64,000 nucleotides of DNA from Hemibagrus wyckioides (GCF_019097595.1 NC_080734.1:15786892-15850891), one strand, 5' to 3'; numbered from the stretch's first letter, positions 1-15,744 are shown. Notes: a model not told the origin generated them from the sequence alone. Translations and numbers: made by a program.

Positions 1-235
1 AGTTGTTGCGTGTGGACTTTTTGAACCAATAGGAATCAAGGAGAACAATCGGACCATTGCCTCAGTCCGGCGTGATCCTTATCGTGTGTCTTGAAAATAG
101 GTGATAAAATGCGTGAAAGGGAAATAAAATATAACTTACATTCAGCTTCACAGATATTAAAATGGAAAGAATATGCAACATTCATTCACGACATGGTGTA
201 TTAGTGTTGATTTTTTTTAACTTATGAAATAATAT

Positions 236-238
<3 letters not shown>

Positions 239-286
<48 letters not shown>
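239..286. repeat. (TA)n microsatellite
   Basis: Uninterrupted alternating TA dinucleotides, about 24 units. It is likely to be length-polymorphic and hard to assemble. Confidence 0.95.
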
Positions 287-289
<3 letters not shown>

Positions 290-796
290 ATATAATATGT
301 CGAGTGACATTATAAAAGGTGGATGTTTGTTTGATGGTGCGCGCACGTGATTGTTAGAAAAGTCGGCGCGTGTAAAGCGCGTGAACTACAGTAAACAGTG
401 GGGTGGGGCGAGTGGACACATGCACACGCCACTTGGCTGGTGTGTAACGGTACACGTTACGCCCTGAACACCCAAATGAAGCGAGCAGGAGGCGCGGAGA
501 GGACTGATTGAATGGCACATTTCAGCCGCGAAGCACTTCTTTCCTTTTCTTAATCATGCCTAATCGGAATAAATCGGAGTGATGCTTTTGGCCGTGCTCG
601 TGAGCACTTTTCAGAGACTCATCATGAGAACTCATCAAGGGAACTCTTGGCATCCGGTTTCGAATTGTAGCCGAAACAAATCTTTAGAGGAAAGAAATTA
701 GTTACATTTGTAGTTATAGTCACACGGGGAAAGATGGGATTTTGTAACTTTTAAGGAAGTTTTTAAGGAGCTCGCCTCGCGCGCACGCGCGCGCGC

Positions 797-810
797 ATGA
801 GAGAGAGTGT

Positions 811-850
<40 letters not shown>
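797..850. repeat. (GA)n microsatellite in the 5' UTR or promoter
   Basis: A GA/GT-mixed purine tract of about 50 bases ends about 45 bases before the start codon of TMEM61-like gene 1. If transcribed it lies in the 5' UTR. Confidence 0.85.
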
Positions 851-893
851 AAGCGGTCGCTACGGGCGACAGGAGCGCGACTGAAATTCGGCG

Positions 894-4105
<3,212 letters not shown>

Positions 4106-5411
4106 GGCTTGCGCTGTCAATGAGCCGTTACGCTGCACGCATTTCCTGCAGCCAGCAAACAGCATGGAGCATGGCTCGTCCAGGGAACCCACATTCCGAA
4201 GGTGCTTCAGAAACCCTTAGTATCAAAGCTTCTTCTTTTTCTCCGTTCACAACAGGTTTCAAATATGGTCAAAGGAGAAAGTATGTAATGTTACGAAATG
4301 GTAACGTTCCAAGGAGTTATTATCTGCTGTTTCCTCCTGGGAGGTGTGTTCATTTGTAATTATACTCTGAAGGAAGACTGATTGTATTTTTGCAACTGCC
4401 AGTGTTGAAAAATTGAGAAAAATCTCCATGTAGCGACTCTTTTTTTCTCTCCATATACAGTAGGACACTGACATTACACAAATGATTGACTATATACTAC
4501 AAACGTGTACTTCTACCCCTTTACAAATTCCCCCTGAGCATGAATCACAATCACTTCTTAACTGTGTTTAGTGCACACATGAGATTTGGTGACACCACTG
4601 GCTGCGTGTGAAGGTCACAATTCGCAGCTCCTGGATTCATGGGTATGTCCATAAAGTCACTTGCACAATCTGAACTCATCAACGCAGGCACCAGCTCATG
4701 AGAAGTAAACAGAGAAAAGGCCTGGCCATATATGCAAAGCTACTATTTGCTCCTGTGTGCATGGTGATTTGAGAAGGAAAAGACAGACATTTGCAGAATT
4801 GTAGGAAGTGATACCAGAAAAATATTTCTCTACCAAAAGCACATCTACTGTACGGTAGCCATAGTGAATTTTAACCGCTGAAAGCTTTCAATCAGCTTAC
4901 TCCTGCTTGTTGCATTGTGCACTGACTGCTAACATGGTGGCCAGAGTCATAACGATGCATCTCTTCATCAGGGCACTTACAGGAAACGGTTACGTGCAAC
5001 AGCAAACCAGAGCATTATTTGGTTCGTCACTGGTGACCTTTGTGTCCCCTGGAGGAAACCGACAATTTAAGAAGCATTGATTTGTGACGTAATCTAAGTG
5101 TAGAATGCCTCACTGATGTGATCATGAATGACCACAGTGCATTAGTAGGTTTAATGTTACCTTGGACCCTCCTTGTTTGTGATTATAAATCATGGCATTT
5201 TCATTGATTGCTTTCTTTTGCCTCAACCGAAGTGACATTAAAATGATGTGCCTCCATTAAATACAGTTCAGGGCCTTTAACTATAGGTACTTTGCACTAT
5301 ACATTATAGAATATGCACGATGTACGTGGCTTACGTGCATGTACCCAAAGATTCTATTACGTTTTTGGAACAAAAATGTATAGTGTTTTCATTTCTTTTG
5401 GAAAATTAACA

Positions 5412-5417
5412 AATAAA
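5412..5417 (+). terminator. Candidate polyadenylation signal of TMEM61-like gene 1
   Basis: An AATAAA hexamer about 1.3 kb after the stop codon. It is the first canonical hexamer noticed on this strand in the presumed 3' UTR. Confidence 0.4.
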
Positions 5418-5557
5418 GTGATACAAAAACGATCAAATATTGTTATTTAAATATACATTAAAATATTTTTTTGATTATTACACACACACACCAACTCCTG
5501 ATCAAGTCTACAAATGGCATGTTTTGTATTAACAATCATTAGAATCGTTATTCACTC

Positions 5558-6040
5558 GCTGTCCACTTTGTTAGGAACACTAGCACAGCACATCCATGCA
5601 GTTATCTGAACAGCCAATCACAGGGCAGCAGCGCAATCATGTGTGGAAATGCCTTCTTGGCTAGATTGGTGTGGGTTGACTGGACCATAGTAACACAAAT
5701 AATCAATCTTTACAACCGTGGTTAGCAAAAAAGCATCTCAGAAAGTACAACACAACAAACCTGAGGGGGATGGACTACAACAGCAGAAAACCACATCGGA
5801 ATCCATTAATCTTAATGGACTTATCTATAATCTTAATCAACCAAGAATAGAAATCTGAGGCTATCACAGACACTAGCAAATCCAAAAGACAAGGTTCAAA
5901 AACAGATTAGGTTAAAACAATGTATTTTTATTTGTCTGTGCTGATGATAGCCTTGATGAAGAACCTGATCTGGTTTTCTGCTGTTGTAGCTCATCCACCT
6001 CAAGGTGTGATGTGTTGTGCATTCTGAGATTCTTTTCTGT
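5558..6040. mobile_element. Tc1-like remnant in fold-back arrangement
   Basis: The left part (about 5558-5800) carries a terminal-repeat-like CCACTTTGTTAGGAACAC and transposase-derived text reading toward CTACAACAGCAGAAAACCA. At about 5965-6040 the same text recurs in reverse complement. This gives an inverted duplication of a decayed Tc1/mariner element. No intact transposase frame remains. Confidence 0.6.
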
Positions 6041-6163
6041 TCACCTGGAATAAATGTAGGAAAAATAAATTAATACCAGAAACAAATATATAGGTTCAAT
6101 ACTAACAGTCCAAACAGTTTTAGACTTTCCCTACTCTACTTTCTAAGTAAGCCTTTTTAACTA

Positions 6164-6642
6164 CACTATATTTCCAAAGGTTTTGGGACACCCCTCCAAA
6201 GCATTGAATTTAGGTGTTGTTTTTCGGAGGTTGGGCTTAGTTCCAGTTAAATGAACTCTTAATGCTTCGGCAGTTTGGGGATGACCCCTTCCTGTTCTTC
6301 CAACATGACTGCGGACCAGTGCACAAAGCCAGGTCCATAAAGACATGGATGAGCGAGTTTGGTGTGGAGGAACTTGACTGGCCTGCACCTCAACCCGATA
6401 GAACACCTTTGGGATAACTTAGAGTGGAGACTGCGAGACCTTCTTGTCTAACCTCAGTGCCGGACCTCACAAATGCACTTCTAGAGAAATGGTCAAAAAT
6501 TCCCATTAAACACACTCCTAAACCTTGTGGAAAGCCTTCCCAGAAGAGTTAAAGCTGTTATTGCTGTAAAGGGCGGGTCAACTCCATATTACATTCATGT
6601 GCATGTAAAGGCAGACGTCCCAAAATATTTGGAAATATAGTG
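6164..6642 (+). mobile_element. Non-autonomous Tc1-like element with TIRs and TA duplication
   Basis: The ends are inverted repeats (CACTATATTTCCAAA at the left, the matching TTTGGAAATATAGTG at the right), flanked by TA on both sides. The interior is the 3' part of a Tc1-type transposase in plus orientation, including text for a CAPVHKA-like stretch and a degraded PDLNPIEH box. Frames are broken. Typical of short internally deleted fish Tc1 copies. Confidence 0.75.
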
Positions 6643-6863
6643 TATGTTAATTATCAATTATTCTTTACAAAGTCTCTGGAATCAGGGTTCCTAGAGCAGG
6701 TTTTTCCAACTAGAAAACATTATTTGTTCCATTAACAAAAAATAATACATCAAACACTACATCACTAACTATGGACAGAAAGAACCATGCATTAGCATCC
6801 TTGCTAGGAAAAGTTTATTATTTATTATTCTTTTAGGTCAAGTGTAGGGTTTAAGCCCAAATA

Positions 6864-7837
6864 CACTTATATTGCCAAAGGTTTTGGGACACCCCTCCAA
6901 ATCATTGAATTCAGGTGTTGGTCTTGGCCCTTTAGTTCCAGTGAAAGGAATCCTTTGTCTCCAAGACATTTTGGCAATTTCATGCTCCCAACATTGTGGG
7001 AACAGTTTGGGGATGGCCCCTTCCTGTTCCAACATGACTGCGCACCAGTGCACAAAGCAAGGTCCATAAAGACATGGTTGAACTTCACACCAGTTCTGAT
7101 CTCAACCCGATAGAATACCTTTGGGATGAATTAGAGCGGAGACTGTGAGCCAGGCCAAAACTTGAATGTCTGCCTTTACATGCACATGAATGTAATGTGG
7201 AGTTGGCCCGCCCTTTGCAGCTATAACAGCTATAACTCTTCTGTGAAGGCTTTCCACAAGGTTTAGGGGTGTGTTCATGGGAATTTTTGACCATTCCTCA
7301 AGAAGCGCATTTGGGAGGTCAGGCACTGATGCTGGATGAGAAGGCCTGACTCACAGTCTCCACTCTAATTCAGCCTAAAGTTGTTCTATCAGGTTGAGGT
7401 TAGGACTCCACACCAATCCATGTCTTTATGGACCTTGCTTTCACAGAAGAATTATAGCTGTTATAGCTGCAAAGGGCGGGCCAACTCCATATTACACTCA
7501 TGTGCATGTAAAGGCGGACGTCCCAGTTTTGGCCTGGCTCGCAGTCTCCGCTCTAATTCATCCCAAAGGTGTTCTATCGGGTTGAGGTCAGGACTGGTAT
7601 GAAGTTCATCCATGTCTTTATGGACCTTGCTTTGTGCACTGGTGCGCAGTCATGTTGGAACAGGAAAGGGGTCATCCCCAAACTGTTCCCACAAAGTTGG
7701 GAGCATGAAATTGTCCAAAAAGTCTTGATATGCTAAAGCATTAAGAGTTCCTTTCACTGGAACTAAAGGGCCCCCTGAAAACAACACCTGAATTCAATGA
7801 TTCTGAGGGCTGTCCCAAAACCTTTGGCAATATAGTG
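6864..7837. mobile_element. Palindromic Tc1-like element (fold-back)
   Basis: The left end CACTTATATTGCCAAAGG and the right end CCTTTGGCAATATAGTG are inverted repeats with TA flanks. Inside, transposase 3' text runs in plus orientation (about 6890-7145) and then reverses. The segment 7146-7330 and the segment 7380-7800 repeat the same text in mixed orientations. The element is therefore rearranged, with several inverted copies of one module nested between TIRs. The ORFs read here are transposase fragments, not host genes. Confidence 0.75.
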
Positions 7838-7839
7838 TA

Positions 7840-8300
7840 GAAAGCTTTAGGTGCTGTTAATGTCAACAAGCAATGAAATGAAATGAAAGGCCTGGATAAA
7901 ATGGGCTCATGGCCTGTTTCTCCTTTCTGCTTTGTCATGTCTGAATGCTGTAAGAGGAAAATAAAATCTCCTCCCCTGCACAAGCAGCACGGACTGAAAA
8001 AGAGTAGACGGCGATTAGCGGAGATTTATTTACTCATAGCCATAAATTCAGCCCTAGCTGTGTTGACGCAGATTTTTTGTCCAGATGGCTTTGTAGAACT
8101 TCCCCGTTTCTGGGACAGTCAGGTTCAACAATCGGTGCTTTCTAGCAACGCTCAGGGCCTGCCTTAGCGATTTGAGAAGACAAAGCAGATGCTATTCTAA
8201 GAGCATGAAGAGGAGCGCCGTCTTATTATTGCTCGACGGAATCAGAGTGCCGTCTTTGGTCTTTCCCGCTGGATCCTACAGGAAATGAGGGGCTCGGCTT
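7840..8300. other. Intergenic DNA before TMEM61-like gene 2
   Basis: No supported gene. One ORF (7883-8167) has no recognisable domain. The GC content rises toward 8200-8400, ahead of the presumed transcription start of the second TMEM61-like gene. Confidence 0.4.
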
Positions 8301-8463
8301 TGGTGACTCGGCTGCAGCTGCGCGGATCGGGTTTTGTCGTTTTTCATCTCTCTGTCTCTCACAACGGCTCTTATAGACCTGGACACCGCTAGCGTTCATC
8401 ATCATCCGTCCACATCTGGCTTCTTCTTGAAGGACTATACCGTTTTACTTCGGCGGTAACAAG
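8300..8463 (+). promoter_or_regulatory. Putative promoter and noncoding first exon of TMEM61-like gene 2
   Basis: A CpG-containing stretch with a TATA-like CTTATAGA at about 8369 leads to a consensus donor, AACAAG|GTAAGC, after base 8463. A matching acceptor CACTCTAG lies before 9756, shortly upstream of the coding start at 9915. This suggests a 5' UTR intron of about 1.3 kb. A minimal upstream ATG (ATG AGC TGA) occurs at about 9786 in the presumed leader. Transcript evidence would be needed to confirm. Confidence 0.45.
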
Positions 8464-9914
8464 GTAAGCTGCGCTCGCAAACTAGTAGCCTATAGAAGCT
8501 GGATAACGTTTACACATACGTCTGTTTGTTGGAAATGATAAAAGCGATGTTTACATCCGCCTGTAAATGCCCTAGGCCTTTAAATCAACTCGATATATTT
8601 TAAAATGGTGCATCATCCTGGCGTATTAGATTATAATGTTATATTTAGGCATCCTCTCTCTCTTTCACTGGTGTCAGTTCACCAAAACCCAAAGGTGTGG
8701 CAAGGTCGGACATCAACTCTGACATCATGTGACAATAGAAATCCCCCAAAATTGTTGTTTCTATTCATTGGATATGAAAAAGGAAACTGTATCTTTAACT
8801 TCTATTCCTAGGCTGCAGAGGCAACATGTAAACTAAATTCATACACTGTAACTGTGTCAGTGAAACATCTGTACCAGTGCCATAAAACACAATATCAATA
8901 GCATTACATCATGCCTAAGTGTGTAGAAACATGGCAGATAAGTTGCCATGGCTACTTGTTGAACCTATATTCTGTTTGGGACAAGCAGAAGATTTTACTT
9001 CGGTGTTGTCTTTCACAAACATTTGTTTTCGTAGCTATGTATCGTACATCTAACTGACAATAGTGCATAAATATTCGTATATGTGCCCTCTTGAAGCTTC
9101 AGTGTTTTTTAGGCGAATGGCGTTCCTTCGTTTCAGAGTAACAAGGACCGAAAAGCGGTCTAACAGTATGCCATTTCTGATGTAATAATATTCGTATGCC
9201 TTGAGATTATTTCTCTACTTTGAGATGATCGCTTTCATACAACAGCCAAGGTGTGGCATCTGCCAGTTATTGCCATTTCGGCATGATTCCCTTGCTCGCA
9301 AATTGGGGTTGGGCTGTTGCATTAGTGGTTTTATCAATAAGTGGCAATACAACAAATGATTTCGGATCGTTTTATCTTAGATGAAAATGGTTCAAGATGA
9401 GGGTCACGAAAAGTCATTTTAAAGTATGCAAATTGTGAGCAATGGTCTGTATTTTTTGCATAAGTACGTTTGATTAAAAGTGCAGCCAACGAGCCTATTT
9501 CCAAATTCTTCGAAAAAGTTGTACTTAGTTTATATTAAGCAACAGTTTGGCCTTTTAAAGCCTTTGACAAACGAAGAGTGTATTGAAATCATTCTCGTGG
9601 CTGGATCGGGAAGGTCACAAAGGATTTGAACTGGAAACCTGTATAGATCACATATCACATTTTGTCTATGTATTATTTAATTATAGTGTTACTACTACAT
9701 TTGCACAGATATCTGTTGATAAACTGTTTTATTTTCCTCACTTCCCTCACTCTAGGTGCTTCTTCTGATTTGATCTCTGGGGACATGAGCTGACACCAGG
9801 CTGGCCTGGCTTTTGTGCTGTGCTTTGTGCAAAATAGCCCCCTTGTACAGACACACTCATACACGTCCACACTCATAGCCACGTCTGCACACACTGACGC
9901 CTGGTTTTAGCAGC

Positions 9915-12289
9915 GTGGCGGGCAGTGAGGCTGAGCGTGATGGCTCAGAGGAGCAGGGCCGTACGCCTTTGTCCCATAGAACACTGGTGACTGTGGGGGT
10001 GCTGATGGTGGCCGTCGGCGTCGTCCTCATGGGGTTTGCTGCAGTGTACATTGGTGCGTTCGGGTCAGCCCTTGCAGCCCTTGGCTTCGGTGTTCTCATC
10101 TACTCCTTTTGCAGAGTGATGAAGTCCAGCAACCACAACATGACCATCCCAGGTCACTTCCTGCTGCACTCACGCACTGGCACCCAGTACACATATGAGC
10201 AAGCCATCGCTTTGCAGAGGTAAAGAAGCAAACTTAACCCTTATGTCCTTCTTAAGGTGGAACAAAGAATGGCTGTTGCTATTTATTGATGCTGCTAACA
10301 ATTGAGATGAAGATTAAACATAATCCAGAACATTCATCGCTTAGAAGTAAATAGAACCTGAGGGTTAATGAGCAATATTATGGCAAGGCAAGAGGAAGGC
10401 AAACAGGGCTCACATATGGCAGAGTCGCTGAGACAATCAAATGAAAAGTGGTTGCAGGTTTGTGCTGTTTGTGTTTCCATGCCATCTAGCTTTAATGCTT
10501 TTAAAGCTTCAGGTTAAAAAAGTCACAAATGTGGTGATTAAACTATTAAAATAGAAAGGTAGAGAAAATAGAGAAAACAAGTTGGGGTAATACTGCAGTG
10601 TTCCACAGTGTATGACAAATATAATGGTTCAGTATGCTGTCCTGACTGTGACCCTGTTCTTTAACCCAGCTTGCTGTTGGAAGCCAGCACTAATTTCTTC
10701 TATAAACTTATGATTTACAGTGTTGGAACTGGTCACAGGTTGTAATAAACATCAGATATCTCAGTGCCTGAGGACGGACCAGTATAAACAGACATGTAGC
10801 TGTTTGAAGGTTGTCGTGAACTTTTGCTGTAGTGCCCTTCGTTAATTCTGTAAGATCAGGACTTCAGGATGAAGCATTCAGTGCTTGCTTAACAACTTCC
10901 TCCTTCTTAATTTAGTCCATGTCTGAGAAGCAAGAAAAAAAGCAGGCAAGTTGCCCATCAGATTCCGTCAAGCTGTTGGTATGTCACCAAAGCGGCCTTA
11001 CACCAGAACGTACACAAGAGACAAAGATAGACTTGTGTCTCAGAATTGGGCTGGAGAGAACGTGAGTTGCATCTGATGCCAAAATCTCTGTGCTTTCTTG
11101 ATGGTAATCGCATGATTAGGAAAACAAATGCTAACAGAAACCAGAGTCAGCTGTATGTATGTGTTGAAATAGGCAAGCGAATTTTGCAAGAGCTGGAAAG
11201 TGTATTTTGCTGACATAAAATGTTCTAGAGGGTCTCTCCCCCTTTTCCCCCTGTCTTTTCCCCCTGTCTTTTTTCCCCCCGAGTTTGTATGAGAGCGTAA
11301 ACACTTCAGCTGACTGTATAAACTCAGCACTGGGTCTGCTCCACTATGAGCAAGTCCAATGCACAAATAGGCTGCAATTTGTTTTTCCATGCATTCCCAT
11401 AAAGTCATGCCAGGTTTGGGGTGTTTGAAATTATTTTTACAGGGGACCATTGTTGATTCCTGCCCTAACTATATGATAATGCCAGTTAGCCATACTTATT
11501 TAGATCTTTTATTAAAATGCTAAAAGCACCAGTAAGTATAAGAGCAAAACAATGTTAGATAACCAGAGATGGCTGTGGCAATGACTAATGAAAGAGGACT
11601 AGGTTTTGCTCAACTTCTGGCCAGCTGAAAGAGTTGATTGAAGTTCTGGCAGCAGGTCGACAGGATCTGCCTTTTCTCTGCTTAAGTTAAAGACATCTGT
11701 GTAATTTCTGTCTTATGAAAGGAAGCCTAAAGATGGAACCTTAATAATAGATTATAAATTATAATGTATGTTTTTGTATCACAATTTCTAGTGTTGGAAC
11801 TTAACCAAGATTTTTGTTAAAATTTACATTTAGTTTTGTTTTGGAGCATTGGTCTATATCAGCCATCAAAAGAAAAAAAAAGAAAAGATTAGCAGCTGTC
11901 CAGCTGGAAGGAATATCTAGCAGATAACTGAAGGAAACAATAGTTTGGAGCCAGTGCTTTTAGCTTTGAGAAAGAAAATAGCATGTCTTGCATTCTGTTA
12001 TACCTTAAGCAAGTCATTTCCATTGGCCCTTTTAAGTTTGCTGTATAAAAAATAAGTTGGGATCATCCCATCCTAACTCTTTACAATCTTCAGGAGGCTG
12101 GACAGGATCCGCAGGTCTTCAACAGAAGAGCGGCGCTCGGGCCAGAACCCCCGTCCAATACTCAACAGTCTCCACAGCCTACCTGGAACGCCACCTCCCT
12201 GGGATATGGAGCCTCCGCCATCCTATGAGACTGTCATGAAGACCACCACACTCCCACAAACAGCGATGATCATGCCTCAGCCCTCCTGA
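9915..12289 (+). CDS. TMEM61-like two-pass membrane protein, paralogue 2 (2 coding exons)
   Basis: Coding exons 9915-10219 and 12094-12289 join in phase 2 (TTGCAGAG|GTAAAG; ATCTTCAG|G), predicting 166 aa. An acidic N terminus of about 22 residues precedes two hydrophobic helices (about 24-45 and 47-67) with a very short loop. The tail carries a basic RIRRSS stretch and a PPxY motif ending at Tyr146. Intron position and phase, the two-helix layout and the PPxWxMEPPPxYExxxKTT tail are the same as in the gene at 894-4105, which marks it as a tandem duplicate. Its membrane segments are also barttin-like in layout (short helical hairpin, small residues). Function unknown. The intron has no other supported exon; an antisense ORF at 11040-11450 is not convincing. 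Confidence 0.7.
10220..12093 (+). other. Intron of TMEM61-like gene 2
   Basis: An ordinary 1.9-kb intron. No tandem repeat or transposon of note was recognised, and no additional exon with matching splice sites. Confidence 0.6.
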
Positions 12290-13995
12290 CCACATGAGAA
12301 CAATGATCACCATTTAGGTGCTAATGAGAGCTAAGTGCCGAGTCCCAGACTGTACGTTTTCAGTATTTGTAGTGAAACATTCAGGCAGGTCGAAAACCAT
12401 AAGTGTCCAATATAACATCTGATTAGCTCTAGTGAGTAGCACGTGCATCGCCTCATCAACGGCTTAATGCTAGTCACATGACCTAATAATACCAAATAAT
12501 GGTACATGCATCTTTAACCTTATGTAAGAAAATGGTCTAAGATTTTACTCTTTAAAAGTGTCCCTTACATTTTTTTTCTAATAGATGGCTGAGCTGTTGC
12601 TAAAAAATGGGACATGAGTCAAATTTCATGACTGATAAAAGAACTGACTGATTTTTTTATTTTGTACTTTAAGTACACAATTTTTCAGGATGTCCTTTTG
12701 GTTTGGTTTCACTTTCGCCAGTGGGCAAAAAAAAGAAATCTCTGCGATTTTTACGGAAACATAGATTTCCAGATATTTTACATCAGGGGAAAAAAAAAAA
12801 ATCTCCTCATCTCTTTATAATGATTGAGGCAAATCTTTTAACTGTGTCTTTTTTTGTACTTTAATGCAGTGGTGGATAAAGTGGAAAAGAAGTACTCCTC
12901 AGGAATAAAAACTAAAACTTTGGCCCTATGGGAGAAGGCGATTATAGAATGCTAGAGAAAAGCGTTTCCTTCTGAGGTAAACTGTTAAATATCCAAAGAA
13001 CACTTTACGAAAGGATTTTCTTTTCTAAACAGGAATGGCTGTAGATGTGTCTATAAAAGCACATGCAAAGTCATAGCTGATTTTCAATAACAGTTTTAAC
13101 ATAAATGACTTTGGCTGAACTGTTTCCTTTTATACTTGTTTCCTGAGTTGAATAAGTTCTTATATTCAGACAGCATTTGTAATTGTTCCTGACAATCACT
13201 GAGCTGGAGTTCATGTATCAGATCCAGACTAATGCCTGTTGGGGCATTTCTGCATTACAAAATAGCACAATAACACACACATGAAAAAATGGCCTGAAAT
13301 GAAAGACAGATGGGAACCAATGATAGTGAAAAAAATAATATAATACCCCTGACAGTTCCAAGAACATGGAACAAATACTTCACCCACAAGTCTTCATTTC
13401 ATCATGACAGTCCTACAGTATTAATGCCACTACACTAACTCCAGGGTACAACCAGGCCTTGAAAGGCAACAGATATTTTGCCTAAGCTGATAGACAGACT
13501 AGATTGTAATAGAAGTTTGGAAGCTTGTGTGTTTAGAATTGCATGGTGATTTACTGGTCTTACTTTGCTAGCCTGAAAGCATTTTCTGTCCTAACTGTGT
13601 ATTTATCCTGACAGTGCCAATTTTTCAAACAATGTAAATTCTTGGTAGTGCCTTGGACCACTGATCAGTTTAATGGCTCATAAACTTTAACGTCTTGGAC
13701 CAGCTTGTGTTATTTAAGAGGAGGTCATTCTCGATTTTCATTTCGCCACAAGTTTGTGTAGTGACATGTTATAAAAGAAGTGCACTGCCCTGAATGAATG
13801 TAAAACACTTCTCTTTTCCACTGCTTCTCTTTGAGTTTTTTTTTTTTTATTCACAATACTCACTAAACATGCTTATTTGCAACAGGCATTTTAAATCAAA
13901 TATACTGTATGTTTGTGTCGTGTTTTTGCTTAACTTTTGTATGAACGTAACTTTTTCATGTTTCACTCTTTATGATATTTTGATGTTTAGTGTCA

Positions 13996-14001
13996 AATAA
14001 A
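13996..14001 (+). terminator. Candidate polyadenylation signal of TMEM61-like gene 2
   Basis: AATAAA about 1.7 kb after the stop codon, followed within 45 bases by a TTTATTG/GTGTCTC stretch. An earlier AATAAA sits at 12904-12909. Either could be used. Confidence 0.45.
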
Positions 14002-14280
14002 ACGGTTCAATCAATTTATTGCCCACTACGTGTCTCTTCAGCGCTGAAAAGCCATGGATATTTGCTAATGTCTGTGTGTAACAATAAGATTTAAAGCTTA
14101 GGTGTTGAGCTGAGTGACCTGATATTAAAGCTGTGTGTAATTTGTGAATGAGCCAAAGTAAACCAAGGCTTCAGAAGAACAAAAATCTACAAATAATTTC
14201 CTCACCCCCTCATCATCCAAGATGTTCATGTCTTCCTTTCTTCAGTCGTAAAGAAATGATGTTTTTTTGAGGAACACTTT

Positions 14281-14790
14281 TCAGGATTTTTCTCCATATA
14301 GTGGACTTCAATGGTGCCCCCGAGTTTGAACTTCCAAAATGCAGTTTAAATGCAGCTTCAGAGAGCTCCTTGATCCCAGTCCAGGAAGAAGGCTCTTATC
14401 TAGCTAAACCATCGCTCATTTTCTTAGAAAAATTACAAATTGTATACTTTTTAACCACAAAAGATCGTCTAGTGCTAGCCTTGGGATGCTCGTCCGCGAT
14501 GCTACGTAGTACGTAGTCATGTCAAAAGGTCAGACGTGACGAAGGTGGAACTACAGACCCAGTGTTTACTAAGCGAACGTGCAAAGACCGAGCAAGTGCA
14601 ATTAAGTCAAACGCTCTATACTAACAAAAAGGTACATATGACGTTGTTCCACACGCAACAACTTTGGAGCGGTCCTCCTCCACACTAGTAAACACTGGGT
14701 CTGTGGTTCCGCCTACGTCATGCGTGACCTTTCGACGTAGCGTCGCGGATGTGCATCCCAGAGCTAGTGCTAGATGAGCTTTTGTGAAAT
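14281..14790. mobile_element. Long-armed inverted-repeat (fold-back) element
   Basis: The left arm (about 14464-14580) and right arm (about 14684-14784) are imperfect reverse complements. Both contain an AGACCCAGTGTTTAC block (right arm inverted), a CGATGCTACG/CGTAGCGTCG block and a CTAGTGCTAG-type block. About 100 bases of unrelated sequence lie between the arms. The left flank, starting with a CCATATAGTGGACTTCAATGG stretch, looks like part of the same interspersed element. No coding capacity is visible. It is a MITE-like or fold-back insertion of unassigned family. Confidence 0.6.
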
Positions 14791-14884
14791 TATAATTAAT
14801 TATATTTAAATTTAATAATTATTTGTAGATTGTTGTTCAGGAAGTGAACTTCTCCTTTAACCTCTAATGGTTGCCAGTTGTTGT

Positions 14885-15125
14885 ATAGAAATAGCCTTTA
14901 TTTGTCACCTATACATTACAGCACAGTGAAATTCTTTCTTCGCATATCCCAGCCTTGGAGGTTGGGGTCAGAGTACAGGGTCAGCAATGATACAGCACCT
15001 CTGGAGCAGAAAAGGTTAAGGGCCTTGCTCAAGGGCCCAACAGTGGCAACTTAGCGGTGCTGGGGCTTGAACCCCTGATCTTCCTGTCAACAACCCAGAC
15101 AACCATTTGAGCAACCACCGTCCCT
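14885..15125 (-). repeat. tRNA-headed SINE-like repeat, copy 1
   Basis: Read on the minus strand, the unit starts near 15125 with a degraded tRNA-like head containing GGTTCAAGCCCC (B-box-like). It ends near 14885 in the tail with CAGTGAAATTCTTTC and GTGACAAATAAAGGC text. The same unit recurs at 22366, 24105 and 31465. Confidence 0.7.
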
Positions 15126-15744
15126 CAATATAACTCAATCTTGGGTTGGATTTACTTAACATTATAAAGCTTTTAGTAGATTAAACCTGTCATTTCATGA
15201 TATTATAAGTTCATAATGTATGTTTTAGGTGTTATTGTCAAACCAGTTCATTAAAATCGTTTTTTTTCTCCCACTAATCAGTAAGCAGTATACTAGCATA
15301 CACAGCATACACTAGATTCTAATGATAATGTAGGATAACTACACAGTTTAAACTGTTTTTTTTTCTGTAATGCATTTAACACTTATGTATCATTATTATT
15401 ATTTATTACTGATAGATATAGTCCACTTATGGAACAATTTGGTGTGTAATATTAGTAAATGCTGATAGTTTCTTTATCAGCCCAACCCCACAAAACCTGC
15501 AATCTGATGTTCACTTTTGCAGAACTGCTTAGGCAAAGTACAGGTGCAGCTTGGGGGAAGGTCATCTAGTCAAGGTCCATTAGCACTCCAATGATCCTAG
15601 CAGCTTTGTTCTCATCTTGCTCTGCAACCCACCAATCACATTCGGTCTGCCTACTCACTGAGGCTAAAGTCACTGGATTCTTGTTCTTCAGAAGTTTTAT
15701 TTTTTAAATTATTTTTATTTTATTTTTTTTACATAACTCCACGC
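15126..15744 (+). promoter_or_regulatory. Upstream region of BSND
   Basis: About 600 bases without a supported ORF. A CCAAT box lies at about 15632 in CCACCAATCACATTC, about 110 bases before the start codon. A T-rich run at 15700-15731 ends just before the ATG. No TATA box was recognised. The region is promoter by position only. Confidence 0.35.

Larger units (their letters stand above)
1..893. promoter_or_regulatory. Upstream region of TMEM61-like gene 1
   Basis: No coding region is supported here. The first 300 bases are AT-rich and end in a TA microsatellite. From about 320 to 890 the base composition becomes GC- and CpG-richer and ends in a GC/GA-rich stretch directly before the start codon at 894. 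This fits a proximal promoter plus 5' UTR by position and composition only. No TATA box was recognised with confidence. Confidence 0.4.

Noticed and set aside
6161..7602. Several 60-80 codon ORFs on both strands
   Set aside because: All are fragments of Tc1-type transposase text in rearranged repeats.
11040..11450. 136-codon minus-strand ORF inside the intron of TMEM61-like gene 2
   Set aside because: No recognisable domain, low-complexity Gly/Lys stretch, no splice or promoter context.
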